From NCBI GenBank assembly GCA_025200525.1, contig CM045762.1:24431374-24495373 (forward strand): a stretch of DNA of 64,000 bases, given 5' to 3'. Each line of letters begins with the position of its first letter. The first letter of the stretch is position 1. The notes below the pieces were generated by a model. The model did no database searches and was not told where the DNA came from. It worked only from the letters and a program-made list of their open reading frames with translations. Shown here piece after piece: positions 34,271-44,572 of this stretch. The position numbers and the translations under genes were made by a program. The DNA comes from Camellia lanceoleosa (taxonomy: Eukaryota; Streptophyta; Magnoliopsida; Ericales; Theaceae).

Positions 34271-36477
34271 TGTAGCAATCCTAATTTTTCGTAATTCATT
34301 ATTTATTTATTATTATTATTTGATTTTATTTTTTTGACTTTATTAATTGAGTAGATATATGAGAATTCAATGTGATATTTAATTATATATAATTTATTTG
34401 AATATTTATATTATATATATATATATATATATGTGTGTGTATGTGTTGTATTTATATAATAAAATATAATATAACAATGATTAGGTTATAATTAAAAAAA
34501 AAAAAAAAACCGAGAGAGAGATACTGTGATTAATCATCATAGAAGCCGAGAGAGAGACTCTGTGACTAGGGTGCAGTCATTAAGGGGAGCAAAAATACCA
34601 AATAAAAAGACGGGAGTTTTGAGAAAGAGGGGAGGAGGAAAAAAAGGATTACGATTTTGTTTTAATAGTTTCATTAATTTTTGAAGTATTTTTTTTATCT
34701 TTAAAAAATAATTATGAATGCAAAATTTACTTATCTTGATTTATATTTATTTTGTTATTATTTATTTATTTGATGTTGGGTTGATATTGCATTTGTATGA
34801 AAATGATGGATTGATTTTAATTATATTAGTTAGTTGTGTATGTAATATTTAGGATTTTTTATATATTTATTTTATGGATGTAATCACACTCATGAATATA
34901 TGAAATTAAAATAAATTAGGAACCCATAGATAAATTTTGAATACTCCATCATGACTCCATGAATTGTTATTTTATTTGAGTGTTGATGAGAAAAAAGTAT
35001 ATAAAAAAAAAGTGAGAATTATGAGTTTTATTTGAATTCCTTAGGCTCTACATTGTTATGTTTGTTCTCATGAGTAAATGATGGGTTGTGTATATATATA
35101 TATATATATATATTGATGCCTCATTCTTAGGAATAGACAAGTGCTTTGATTTACACGCGTACGTATATGCTAATCGTCTTAAGAGTGTGGGTCAAATTCG
35201 GGACGATATTCCCATGCAAGTTTGGCTCTGGAGTGGTATTAGTTATACGGGAAGCACTGGGATATTTGTCTAGGCTGAAAGTGAAAGGCCGAAGTGGTAG
35301 AGTTAAGGTACAAAAAATTAAATATGAACTTCTTGGTATAGTTTGAATTGTTTTGATTTGTACATCTCGAAAAATAATAAACGATATTGATAAATTATGA
35401 AATTTGGGCAGAGGTATATATACGTAATTCTAGACAACTTTTATATTTAACTTTTTACTAAAAAGATCAATTAGAACTTGTAATCGAATTATCTTAATTA
35501 TAATAATTTTTATTCATTTTAGCAATGCAGATTTTAGATATTATTTTAACTCATGAAACAAACTCATCTTCATTGATTTCACGTAAACTGAAATAAAACT
35601 TTATTCTGAACACTTTTCGTATTTTGAACTTTTTCGAAAAAAGTCATTTTAGGACAGTTTCTTTTCGTTTTCAGATTTAGGTTTTTCGGTCAATTTCTGT
35701 CTAGGTTCTTCTATCATTACTAACTTTTTATGCGGAGCTGATCCACCATATTTTATTTATTTATTTACTCAATTTATATTTACTTGTGTATGGGTAATAA
35801 ACTAAATGTCACCGTATCTCGAAAAACTACCCATTCGGCTTAGTACGGGTGGAGCTACTTGTCTTATCCCGTAACAAGAATTACATGTATTTTTGTTTGT
35901 GTTTGGAGGACACGTGAGTGTCAAATCTTATACTCATACCAATATACTTGTATACTGACTTTTTTTGTCTCTTGGCATCTCGGGTGCATTATGTTTGAGC
36001 ACAGTCGAACTTTCTTTGCAGAATTAGTTGGGACTACGATGGTGACGAGCAATAACTACAGTTGTAAGACCTGTCTCTCGGACTTCTTTTGTTTTCTAGA
36101 ATTTAAGGTTGATATTAGTTTATTTATTTATTTTATGACTTTAGTATTTTGATAGTTTGGCATTGTAGGTTATTTTCTAACTTTACATTAGTTAAGTTGT
36201 TTTGATTATTTGTTGCTACTTTAATGTTGAAGGTATTAGATAGTTATAATTTATGATGGATAGTTTAGTTGCCATTTTTTTTTTTTAAATTTTTAGCCCT
36301 TGTATTTTATTTATTTATTATTATTATTTTTTTTTTTTTGAGCATTGAAATTTACTTGAACCAAATTGAGACAAAAATAATTAGATTTTGTTTTACCCTT
36401 AGGATTTGGATGATAGAATATTGATTCGAATTTAGTCTTAATTTAATATTTAATTGTTCAAGTTTTGGGGCGTGACA
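34271..36477 (+). mobile_element. Solo LTR G (Gypsy-like)
   Basis: Begins TGTAGCAATCCTAATTTTTC and ends GTTTTGGGGCGTGACA, flanked by a perfect duplication AAGCA (34266-34270, 36478-36482). The ends resemble other chromovirus LTRs here (TGTAACGACCC ... GGGCGTGACA). It contains (TA)n runs near 34412-34430 and 35092-35113 and no CTCGAG cluster. No internal domains, hence solo. Confidence 0.88.
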
Positions 36478-36518
36478 AAGCATTACATTTATTGAGATAA
36501 TAATGGAAAATAAATCAT

Positions 36519-37359
36519 CTATGAAGCACGGACACGGACACGGATGCGGACACATGACATGACATGACACAGACACGCAAATTTTGAAAAAATAAGAAAC
36601 ACAACATGCTGAGGACACATTTGATATATATATAATTAAATTTATTTATTATATGTCATAAAATTATAAAATTAATAAACACATATTATTAAAATTAACA
36701 AAAAGAAATTATTCTTATAAACTAATCAACAATATATATATATATATAAGTCATTGAGAGAAAAGTCACCAAAAAAAAAAAAAATTGAAGAAGAAAATTA
36801 AAAAATAAAATAGAAGAGAGAGAGGGGTTAGAATCAACACAAAAGAAAAAAAGTCAAACAGGAGAGGACAGAACAAGAGAAAGAGAGAGAGAGAGTGACT
36901 GAAAGAGAAAAGAAAGAAGAAGAAGATCAAAAGAAGAAGAAAATCAAGCAACATACCTTCGATAACAACGAAAGCAACGACCAGCGAGCAACAAGCACTG
37001 ACCAACGACGACCCACCAGCAACAAGCCACTAGCAACCATTGACGAGCCTTTCTCTCAGTCTCTTCTCTTTCTCTCTGTTGGAAACTAGGTCAGCAATTG
37101 ATTTTTAATTTTTATTTTTTACAAATTGACCCCAACTTGAAGTTTTAGAAATTATATTTTTGACCCAGCGATGTCCCGAACATGTCCAAACATGTCTCTT
37201 ACGTGTTTGTCTGCAAAAAAACAAAGGAAAAAAAAAAAGAAAGAGGACACTCTCTTTAGCGTGTCGGACACGTGTCCACCGTATGTCCAACACGTGTCTG
37301 TGTCCGACAAGTGTCTGACACTGATACACGGCCCTCGAAGAGGTGTCCATGCTTCATAG
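36519..37359. mobile_element. Terminal-inverted-repeat element (841 bp), non-autonomous
   Basis: Left end CTATGAAGCACGGACACGGA and right end, read on the other strand, CTATGAAGCATGGACACCTC. Both subterminal zones are packed with GGACAC/GTGTCC repeats (36528-36580; 37165-37345). No transposase is encoded. The flanks do not show a clean duplication, so the superfamily is open (hAT or Mutator possible). It starts 41 bp from the end of solo LTR G. Confidence 0.6.
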
Positions 37360-38392
37360 AAAATTATCCATTAACCTATGGTGTACATGTGAAGTTTTTA
37401 TTATGGACCACACTTCCAATAAATCTTACATACTTTTTTGAACTCATGTGTTATTTCTCAAAGTACCTCTCATGCCGTTAATAATTTGAGACAACGTCAT
37501 GATTTTTTATTAATATATAATATTACAATAAACTTAAATAATTTACAATCTTAGAGAGAAGAAATATATAATATTATGTAATTAATGAAAAAATTTAGAG
37601 AAAAAATTTCAAATAAATAAACACCACTAACCTCTTAGCTCAATGCAGAGGCTCTGATCATGCTATGCAAATCTCCCTAACATTCTCCTTAGACCTCTAT
37701 AATTATCATTATCAGATCCTTCATTAAAACACTCTACAAAGTCTATAGTCTCTGGCTTAAAATAAATAAATAAATCTCCAGTCTTTCTTTGTCCTTTCTC
37801 TCTTTACACTTGTCGAAATTTTGAATTCTAGAGAGTCAATTACGTATGGGATGACAACTATCAGCACAGGGGAAAGATTCTGGTAGTTTTTATGTCTCAA
37901 AATATTAGTTTATTTTCAAAAATAAAAGAATAAAATAATATAAGTAATTACAATGAAAGCGGTGGCAAGTGAAAAGTGCAATGACTGTTATTTGGCATTG
38001 ATTGTTCTCTAAATGAGTCCCATCGAGAAATGATGAATTTAACAACGCTATATTTGGAGAGGAAAATGATTTGTCCCCCTAATTTTCTTCCCCCTAATCC
38101 CCCTAATTTCTATTTTTAGAAACTGTTTTCTTTTTCTTCTTTTTGTTTTCTTTCTTTTTTTTTTTTTTACTTAAAGTGGCAAAACGGGGGATTCGGGAGC
38201 CCCTGCCCATTTGGAGATTTGGAGAGATTTAAAAAGAAAAAAAATATATGAAATATAAATAAATTATATTTATATTTTATCTAATTTTACATAATTTTTT
38301 TTTTCTTTTTCTAAATTATTTTTTAAATCCCTAACCACATAATACTCTTCTATTACCGTTCTAGTCTCTTTTTTTCTTTCTTCTCTATTTAT

Positions 38393-38544
38393 GTTGTGTT
38401 TGGTTAGGAGATTTAGGGAGGGATTTAGAAAGGAAAAAAAATGTGTGAAACTATATGAAATATAAGTATATTTTATTCACATTTTACCTATATTTTCTTT
38501 TTTTCTTTCTAAATTCCTTCTCAAATCTCCTAACCAAATATAAC
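38393..38544. mobile_element. Small MITE with ~37-bp inverted ends
   Basis: Left GTTGTGTTTGGTTAGGAGAT and right (other strand) GTTATATTTGGTTAGGAGAT continue as inverted repeats (…TTTAGAAAG). The AT-rich centre is ~75 bp. A degenerate relative lies just upstream (about 38213-38340). This is a Tourist/PIF-like layout; the target duplication is not clear. Confidence 0.5.
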
Positions 38545-38912
38545 GTTATAGAAATCTTAAATTCTAGAGGGTCAATTGTGATTTTGTGTGATTTGAAGAG
38601 TAAGCAAAATAAAAAGAGAAACTGAAATACAATTTCAATTTTTTGTTTGGTTATAATGAATTAAGAAATTAGAGGTATCTTCTAGAACTATATTTCCTTT
38701 ATGTCTATGACAAAAGAAAGAGAAAAATTGGAAAGAAAAATATTTTGGGCTCAAAACAGAGAGGATTGCTCAATTTGGCTCATAACAGAGAGGATTGTTT
38801 AAGCAAATTCAGAAAAATCTATATATAACAATGAAAGGCTTAGTTTGAATTTGTCCTAAACACATATATCCTACTAAGATATTTGAATGGTTAGGATTCA
38901 TTTCTGGCTAGA

Positions 38913-39181
38913 ATGGACGGTAAAGATGAGAACCATCTCTCTCACTCTATTTCAACTTCCCGTCCAAGAGCACACTTCAAAAATAAACCTAAAACTTTGT
39001 ACCTACCTGGCCTTCTCTGTCTCACCTCACTTTGCACCCATCTATCCTCCTCGGTCACCCACCTAAACAAACTCACTCACTCTTTTCCCCCAAGAAGAGA
39101 GAGCATGCTCATCTCACTCTCTCCATAAACTCTCCTCTCTTTCTCTCCCAGTCTCACTTCCTAATTTTCAAATTTCAAAAC

Positions 39182-39249
<68 letters not shown>

Positions 39250-39580
39250 CCTTACTTCCCACCACACCACCAGTACATCTTTCTCCAACGACGATATATC
39301 TCTTTCCGACGATTGTCTCACAAACCAACCATGGTGCTACTCATCACCTCTTCCAGTCATCGCCACCATTGCTGCTCAACACTGTCGTATAACGCCACCT
39401 CATCTAGTCATCGTCATCGCCACTGCTACTGCTCAACACCGTCGTATAACATCACCTCCTCCAGTCATCACTACCGCTGCTGCTCATTATCGCCGTCGCC
39501 ATAGATGGATCGACATCAATCTACTACATAACAAAGGGGATAAAGGGTTTGTTATTTGATCTAAGAGAGGATGAGAGGAA

Positions 39581-39623
<43 letters not shown>

Positions 39624-39640
39624 AGCGTTTTTGGAAAGAG
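38913..39640. repeat. Low-complexity block: (CT)n(CA)n, 66-bp minisatellite, (GA)n
   Basis: Perfect (CT)n at about 39187-39223 runs into (CA)n to 39247. A 66-bp-period repeat built on CAGTCATCGCCACC-like and CACCGTCGTATAAC units covers 39352-39505 (about 2.4 copies). (GA)n lies at 39586-39621, inverted relative to the (CT)n, so the block can fold. The frame at 39032-39559 reads through these repeats and is not a credible gene. Confidence 0.75.
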
Positions 39641-39954
39641 GAGAAATGAGACAGAGAGAGAAAATAGATAAGATGTATCTCATAAGTAGAGAGAATGAGT
39701 GGTGGAAGATGGAAGAGAAAGAATGAGTAGGGAATTGATGGACAACCCCAAGTGAGTTCTGTGATTCTAAACCCTAAATTGATGTGTTCGGTTTTTTTTT
39801 TTTTTTTTTTTTTTTTTTGCGGAGTAGTGGTGGCGAAGGAGAAAGGATATTTTTCTCACTCCTATTAGTCTTCTTTGGTAGTGGAAAAGTTATAAAGAAA
39901 GTAGGCTTTGCTATATATTGATTTGAGAGGGAGAGAGAAGTGGAAACATGGAAA

Positions 39955-40103
39955 AATGTTAGAGATCCCAAAATTTTTATCAAAATTCTATCAAATGTCT
40001 CATATAAGTGTGAGACTCACACCATATGGGTCCCATATGGGTTCCACGCTCATGTGAGACATTTGGTAAAAGATTTCATAGTACTTTTGAGATTTTTAAC
40101 ATT
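39955..40103. mobile_element. Foldback MITE 1 (149 bp)
   Basis: Nearly the whole unit is an inverted repeat: the ends AATGTTAGAGATC and GATTTTTAACATT pair, and AAATGTCTCATATAAGTGTG pairs with CACGCTCATGTGAGACATTT around the centre CCCATATGGG. Confidence 0.65.
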
Positions 40104-40181
40104 ACTCGAAAACATAACTTGCCTTTGTGGTATCGCTTAGTTTTTCTTCTTTTTTTTTTGTTTTTGTTTTTGGTTATGTTA

Positions 40182-40303
40182 AGGATATCAAATTTTCTAT
40201 CAAACAAATAGCAAAATGTCTCACATAGAAGTGGGGTCTGCAATTTTATAAATCCCACACTTATGTGAGACATTTAATCATTTATTAAATAAAAAATTTG
40301 AGG
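40182..40303. mobile_element. Foldback MITE 2, related to MITE 1
   Basis: Shares the stem AAATGTCTCACATA and its inverted partner TATGTGAGACATTT, with outer arms ATATCAAATTTTCTAT and AAAAAATTTGAGGT. Together with MITE 1 it makes two members of one family within 350 bp. Confidence 0.55.
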
Positions 40304-40747
40304 TCTATAGATTTTTTTTTTTTTTTTGGTTGTATAGGACTTTTCATGGACTAGTCTTTGTGGGTGTAAAATAATATATTCTTTTAAAGATATCGCTTTG
40401 TAGGTATAAATAATATATGGCTTTTCTTTTATGGGGTAAAGAGAGCAATACAAGCATGCAATAGAGAAGTCGTCATACGAGATTTTCAAAGATAACCCGC
40501 AATTTATTGAGAAAAAAAAGTTACTTAGTAATTATCACCTTCCAATTAAAATAATATTAGTATATATAACGATCCCGGTTTTCCTTCCATTATCTATTAT
40601 GTTCCGGACTCGAGTTCTATGGTTATGTTGTTATCTGTATCTCTTTTTCGTCCTTTAATTCTTTGCACTTGAGTTTTAGGATGTGTTGGTTGAGTTTGAA
40701 ACAGGTTGGGTGGATGTTGAAACAAATTGTAGCTGGCCAGAAATTTG

Positions 40748-41194
40748 CTTCTTCGCTTGAGTGAGGCTTTTGTCGCTTGAGCGAGCTTTGAATTTGTATC
40801 TTCGCTTGAGTGAGAACTCTTGCGCTCAAGCGTACGTCTGCGTCCTGGTAGAAAAACCTGAAGGTTGATATTCTTTGCTCGAGCCACACTTCCTTCATTT
40901 GAGCGAGCGAGGTCTATGTTTTGTGTTCTTTCGCTTGAGTGAGCACTCTTGCGCTCGAGCGTGCATCTGGGTTACAAACCTGAAACTTCTCATTTTTTGC
41001 TCGAGCGAGGCTTCTTGCGCTCGAGCAAGGTTCTATTTGTCTCTGGTCGCTCAAGCGACCACTCCTTCACTCGAGCGAGCCTTGTTTATATCAGTTCGCA
41101 GCAACGGGTTACACTTCACTTTTTCATCCTTTTTTTATCTCCAAACCCTAGATCGGTTGTCTCTCTCTCTACAATACACCTTCTCTCTATAAAT
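40748..41194 (+). promoter_or_regulatory. LTR F promoter: CGCTCGAGCG/CGCTTGAGCG cluster plus TATA box
   Basis: About a dozen sites from 40748 to 41081. Many are in the decayed form CGCTTGAGYG; others are intact (GCGCTCGAGCG near 40950, TGCTCGAGCGAG near 40998). The TATA box TATAAAT at 41188-41194 follows a CT-rich tract. Same motif class as in four other LTR types or copies in the window. Confidence 0.7.
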
Positions 41195-41931
41195 ACTCTT
41201 GATCTAGAGTGCCTCTAGCCTAGTCTCTTTGTAAAAAAGGTAGAGCTTCGCGTGGGCTTTGTTTTGATCCAAAAATTTGTGGATTTGGAGCACCTTGAGT
41301 TTCTTTCCTCTTCTCCTTTGAGCTTCTCCATTTGAGGTAGGGATACACTACTCCTTCTTATGAGTTTTAACATGAATATTAGCTATTTTGCATAAATGAA
41401 GGAATTTGGTAATTATGGGAAAGGTTAGGATTTGTAATTGTAATCTATGAAAAAAGGGTTTTCAATTTTAGACTCTATATGTATATGTGGGTCTTGAGAT
41501 GGGGTGATTAGAGTATGAATATTGAAATGGTGAGATTTGGACTTTTGGGTCAATGTTATGGGAATTGGGAAAAAAAACCCTAATTGGGAATTAAATGACT
41601 ATTTTGTATAAATAGTAGATTCATTGTGAAATTATGAAATTTGGAAGGATTGTGAATTGATAGTGTGGTTGGATTGAATAATCACCCACCTATGGTAAAG
41701 TTGATGGAATATCTGTTAAATACATTTATTTATCTGTTTAGAAATAACTTCTTTGGGCTATCAATGGAGGATAGTCTTGATTGTTGTAGAACTGTTTGAT
41801 GATTAGGTAAACCGAAACTAATCAATTGAATTATGTCATTGAATATGACGGTTGAATTTACACATTGAATATGTGCTTTACTTGATCATTGTATATGATA
41901 AAGTGTTTAAATACATTGCATATGTATTGTG

Positions 41932-42024
41932 TTTGGGAGGAGAAAGGGGATGTACTCCATGGTTTGGGAGGAGATAGGGGATGTACTCCACTGTTTGGGA
42001 GGAGATAGGGGATGGATTCCATTC
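41932..42024. repeat. Three-copy ~33-bp minisatellite
   Basis: Three tandem copies of GTTTGGGAGGAGAWAGGGGA followed by TGNAYTCCA. Open frames on the minus strand here merely translate the repeat. Confidence 0.7.
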
Positions 42025-42131
42025 ATAATTAAGTTGGCCGGAGTGTCGAGGGTGAAAGTCCCGAAACTTTGTATACATCTAAATGATGTTGATAATTGAA
42101 GTGTTGATAATATGAGTTGTAGTCTCATTTT

Positions 42132-42624
42132 AAATTATTGATGAATTGAAGTGTTATTTCCTTATGAGTTGTAGTCTCATTGTCAAGAGTTAATGACCGA
42201 TGTGTTAATAATATGAGTTATAGTCTCATTATGAATTAATTGGGATAAATGAATGAAAAGGGATTGAAAAATGGTTGTAAGTGTTGATTGATCTTGAAAA
42301 AGTTGAACGTTGGTTTATAAGTGTCAACCAGTTGTTAGATGCTAATGTTTTAGTTAATTCTCATATTATATTTAGTTATTAAATTATTGATGAATTGAAG
42401 TGTTGTTTCCTTATGAGTTGTAGTCTCATTGTCAAGAGTTAATGACCGATGTGTTAATAATATGAGTTATAGTCTCATTATGAATTAATTGGGATAAATG
42501 AATGAAAAGGGATTGAAAAATGGTTGTAAGTGTTGATTGATCTTGAAAAAGTTGAACGATGGTTTATAAGTGTCAACCATTTGTTAGATGCTAATGTTTT
42601 AGTTAATTCTCATATTATATTTAG
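42132..42624. repeat. 249-bp tandem duplication in LTR F
   Basis: Copy 1 (42132-42380) and copy 2 (42381-42624) are nearly identical; the few differences include TTATTT/TTGTTT and ACGTTG/ACGATG. Both start AAATTATTGATGAATTGAAG. Very recent compared with the rest of this decayed LTR. Confidence 0.9.
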
Positions 42625-44443
42625 CATATCTCTACTGGACTTTGGCTCACCCTATATAGGACACCATTTTCAGGTACAGGTGATATGCTGCCTCCAAGGT
42701 CTTAGCTTGGGAGGTCTCGGGGCTGAAGTCTCTGCTTGGTGATTTTATTTTTAATTTGTGTTTATATGTTTTTTATTCCCAAGCCGAGGGCTTTATTTTG
42801 TAAAGGGCTTTTGACCCTCTTTTGCTGTAACCAAGTGTCGACTTGGAAAGTTGTAAGCCTGTAGGGTATTTACTTTTGTTGTCAACATGTAATACTTTTG
42901 TAAAGAACACTCTGATAAGTAAATACGTTTTATTCTCCTATTATAGACCGCTCGGAGAACTCCCGCTCCGCGCGCGAGGGCGCGAATCGTTTTGTTCTTA
43001 GCTACTACAATTCAGACTTATGTCATGGTTCTGAATCTAATCTCGTAAAGTGCAATACAAGACTGATAAATCACCAAAGAGTCCAAATCCGGCAAATCAT
43101 TTTGGAAAATCGATTTTAATAAAGAAGTGCCAAACATGGACTGCTTTGCTAGATACAGAGTCGCCACCTAAATATTTTGTTTTTAGGAAATTTAGGAAAC
43201 CCTAACTTGTGCCTAAGGTCACGTGTCTGTCATCACCAAAGTTGCCTCAGCTCGGGAACTTGGGTATAAGAGGGGAAGGTCATGCAATGAGTACCCCTGC
43301 TCACCCGATCAAAGATCAGCCTTTACTAACATGATATGTTATTTTTGAAAGCACATGCGTTCTTATTCCGGTTATTAACCTAGAATTACTATGTGATGCG
43401 CACAGCATACAAGTATAGACTAGATCGCCTAAGTTGGAACAAAATATTTCATGTTCGTTTGTTTGAAAACGGTTTAGATTTGCTACTCGCAAGTAGACTA
43501 AGTCGTGGATTTGCCACCCTTAAGTGGGCTTAAAATGCGCATTTCGATTAATTGTTCCAATTCAAGTAATCCAACCTTCATCCACAAGCATTCATGCAGT
43601 TAAACACTTAAGCAGTTAGCCTCATGGCCAGCATGCTATCATGTTAACACTTACACACATGCAAGATGCTAAAGCATAAACACTCATAGTATACTCCGAG
43701 CCAAAGGAAGAAAACTAGTTAGAAATCAATGCATGATCCTAGTTCATGTTAAGATGGCTAATGCAACACATGCGAAAATGCAACTAATATAGGCTCGGCT
43801 ATTCTAAGATGTCATGTGAATGCAACTCAATAACATGCTGTTGAACACGTATTCAAGAAAGTGTATTTGGAATACAATGCAGTTTGTATGATGCACCGAG
43901 CCCAGTGCATGCAATACAGATGAATGAATGCAAACATGCAAGCATAAGTATGCTAATTGAAATATGCCCTAAAACTATCCACCTGAAAGCAGGTAAGTAA
44001 AAGGGAGAAAGAAATGGGGGTTGGAAGACATGCATCACACACATGCACGCTTATTACAACAGTTTTGTCCTCTCGACGGAGGGTCCGAATAATAAGCCAA
44101 CTAGCTAATCTAAGCTAATTAAACTAATTATTACATCACAAAATTAATTAACTAACAAGCAAACTAATTAGGAACAAAACAAAGCTAATTAACTAACAAG
44201 TTAACTAACTAGCTAATTAAATACAAATAAGCAGCTAAGTGCATTAACTACTTAAGTACAGAACCAAAGCATAAGCTAGCTAAGGAAAGCAACAAAACAG
44301 GGGCCTCGAGGCGAGAAGTGTATGCATGCTCGGTCGCTTCGTTCGAAAATCCATCGCGATGCCCCAACTTGCCTATGTTTTGATTTGACCTCAAAACATT
44401 GCACAAAGCTCCATATAGTATTTACTCCACCATGGGAACCTCT

Positions 44444-44572
44444 AGGAGCATTGCCGACCAGTTATTGGTGTTGTCAACCACCTGCCGACCACTTACTTGT
44501 GCCGCAAACCAGAAAAAGTGATCGGCCAGTTAGTTTTTCTGGTCGGCCGACCAGAAGTTTCTACACTTCTCC
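44444..44572. repeat. GGTCGGCCGACC motif cluster, downstream part of LTR E
   Basis: Contains the full palindrome CTGGTCGGCCGACCAG (44538-44553) and half-sites GCCGACCA, CAACCACC and GATCGGCCAG. It lies ~2.6 kb downstream of the TATA box in transcription sense. Confidence 0.75.

Larger units (their letters stand above)
40565..42990 (+). mobile_element. LTR F (Gypsy-like), solo or truncated by element E
   Basis: The start TATAACGATCCCGG fits a decayed TGTAACGACCCGG, and the end GCTCCGCGCGCGAGGGCGCG resembles the usual GGGGCGTGACA end. The middle has the phrase CTACTGGACTTTGGCTCACC, seen in LTRs A, C and D. A palindrome cluster (40748-41081) lies ~100 bp upstream of TATAAAT (41188-41194). No target duplication was found. 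The right end abuts LTR E, so E may have cut it. Confidence 0.6.

Noticed and set aside
39032..39559. 175-codon frame with Ser/Leu/His runs
   Set aside because: Reads through (CT)n(CA)n and a 66-bp minisatellite; no start context or domain.
42955..42990. Target duplication for LTR F or the exact left border of element E
   Set aside because: I looked for matching 5-mers around 40560 and 42985 and found none; E's other flank is outside the window, so both borders stay approximate.
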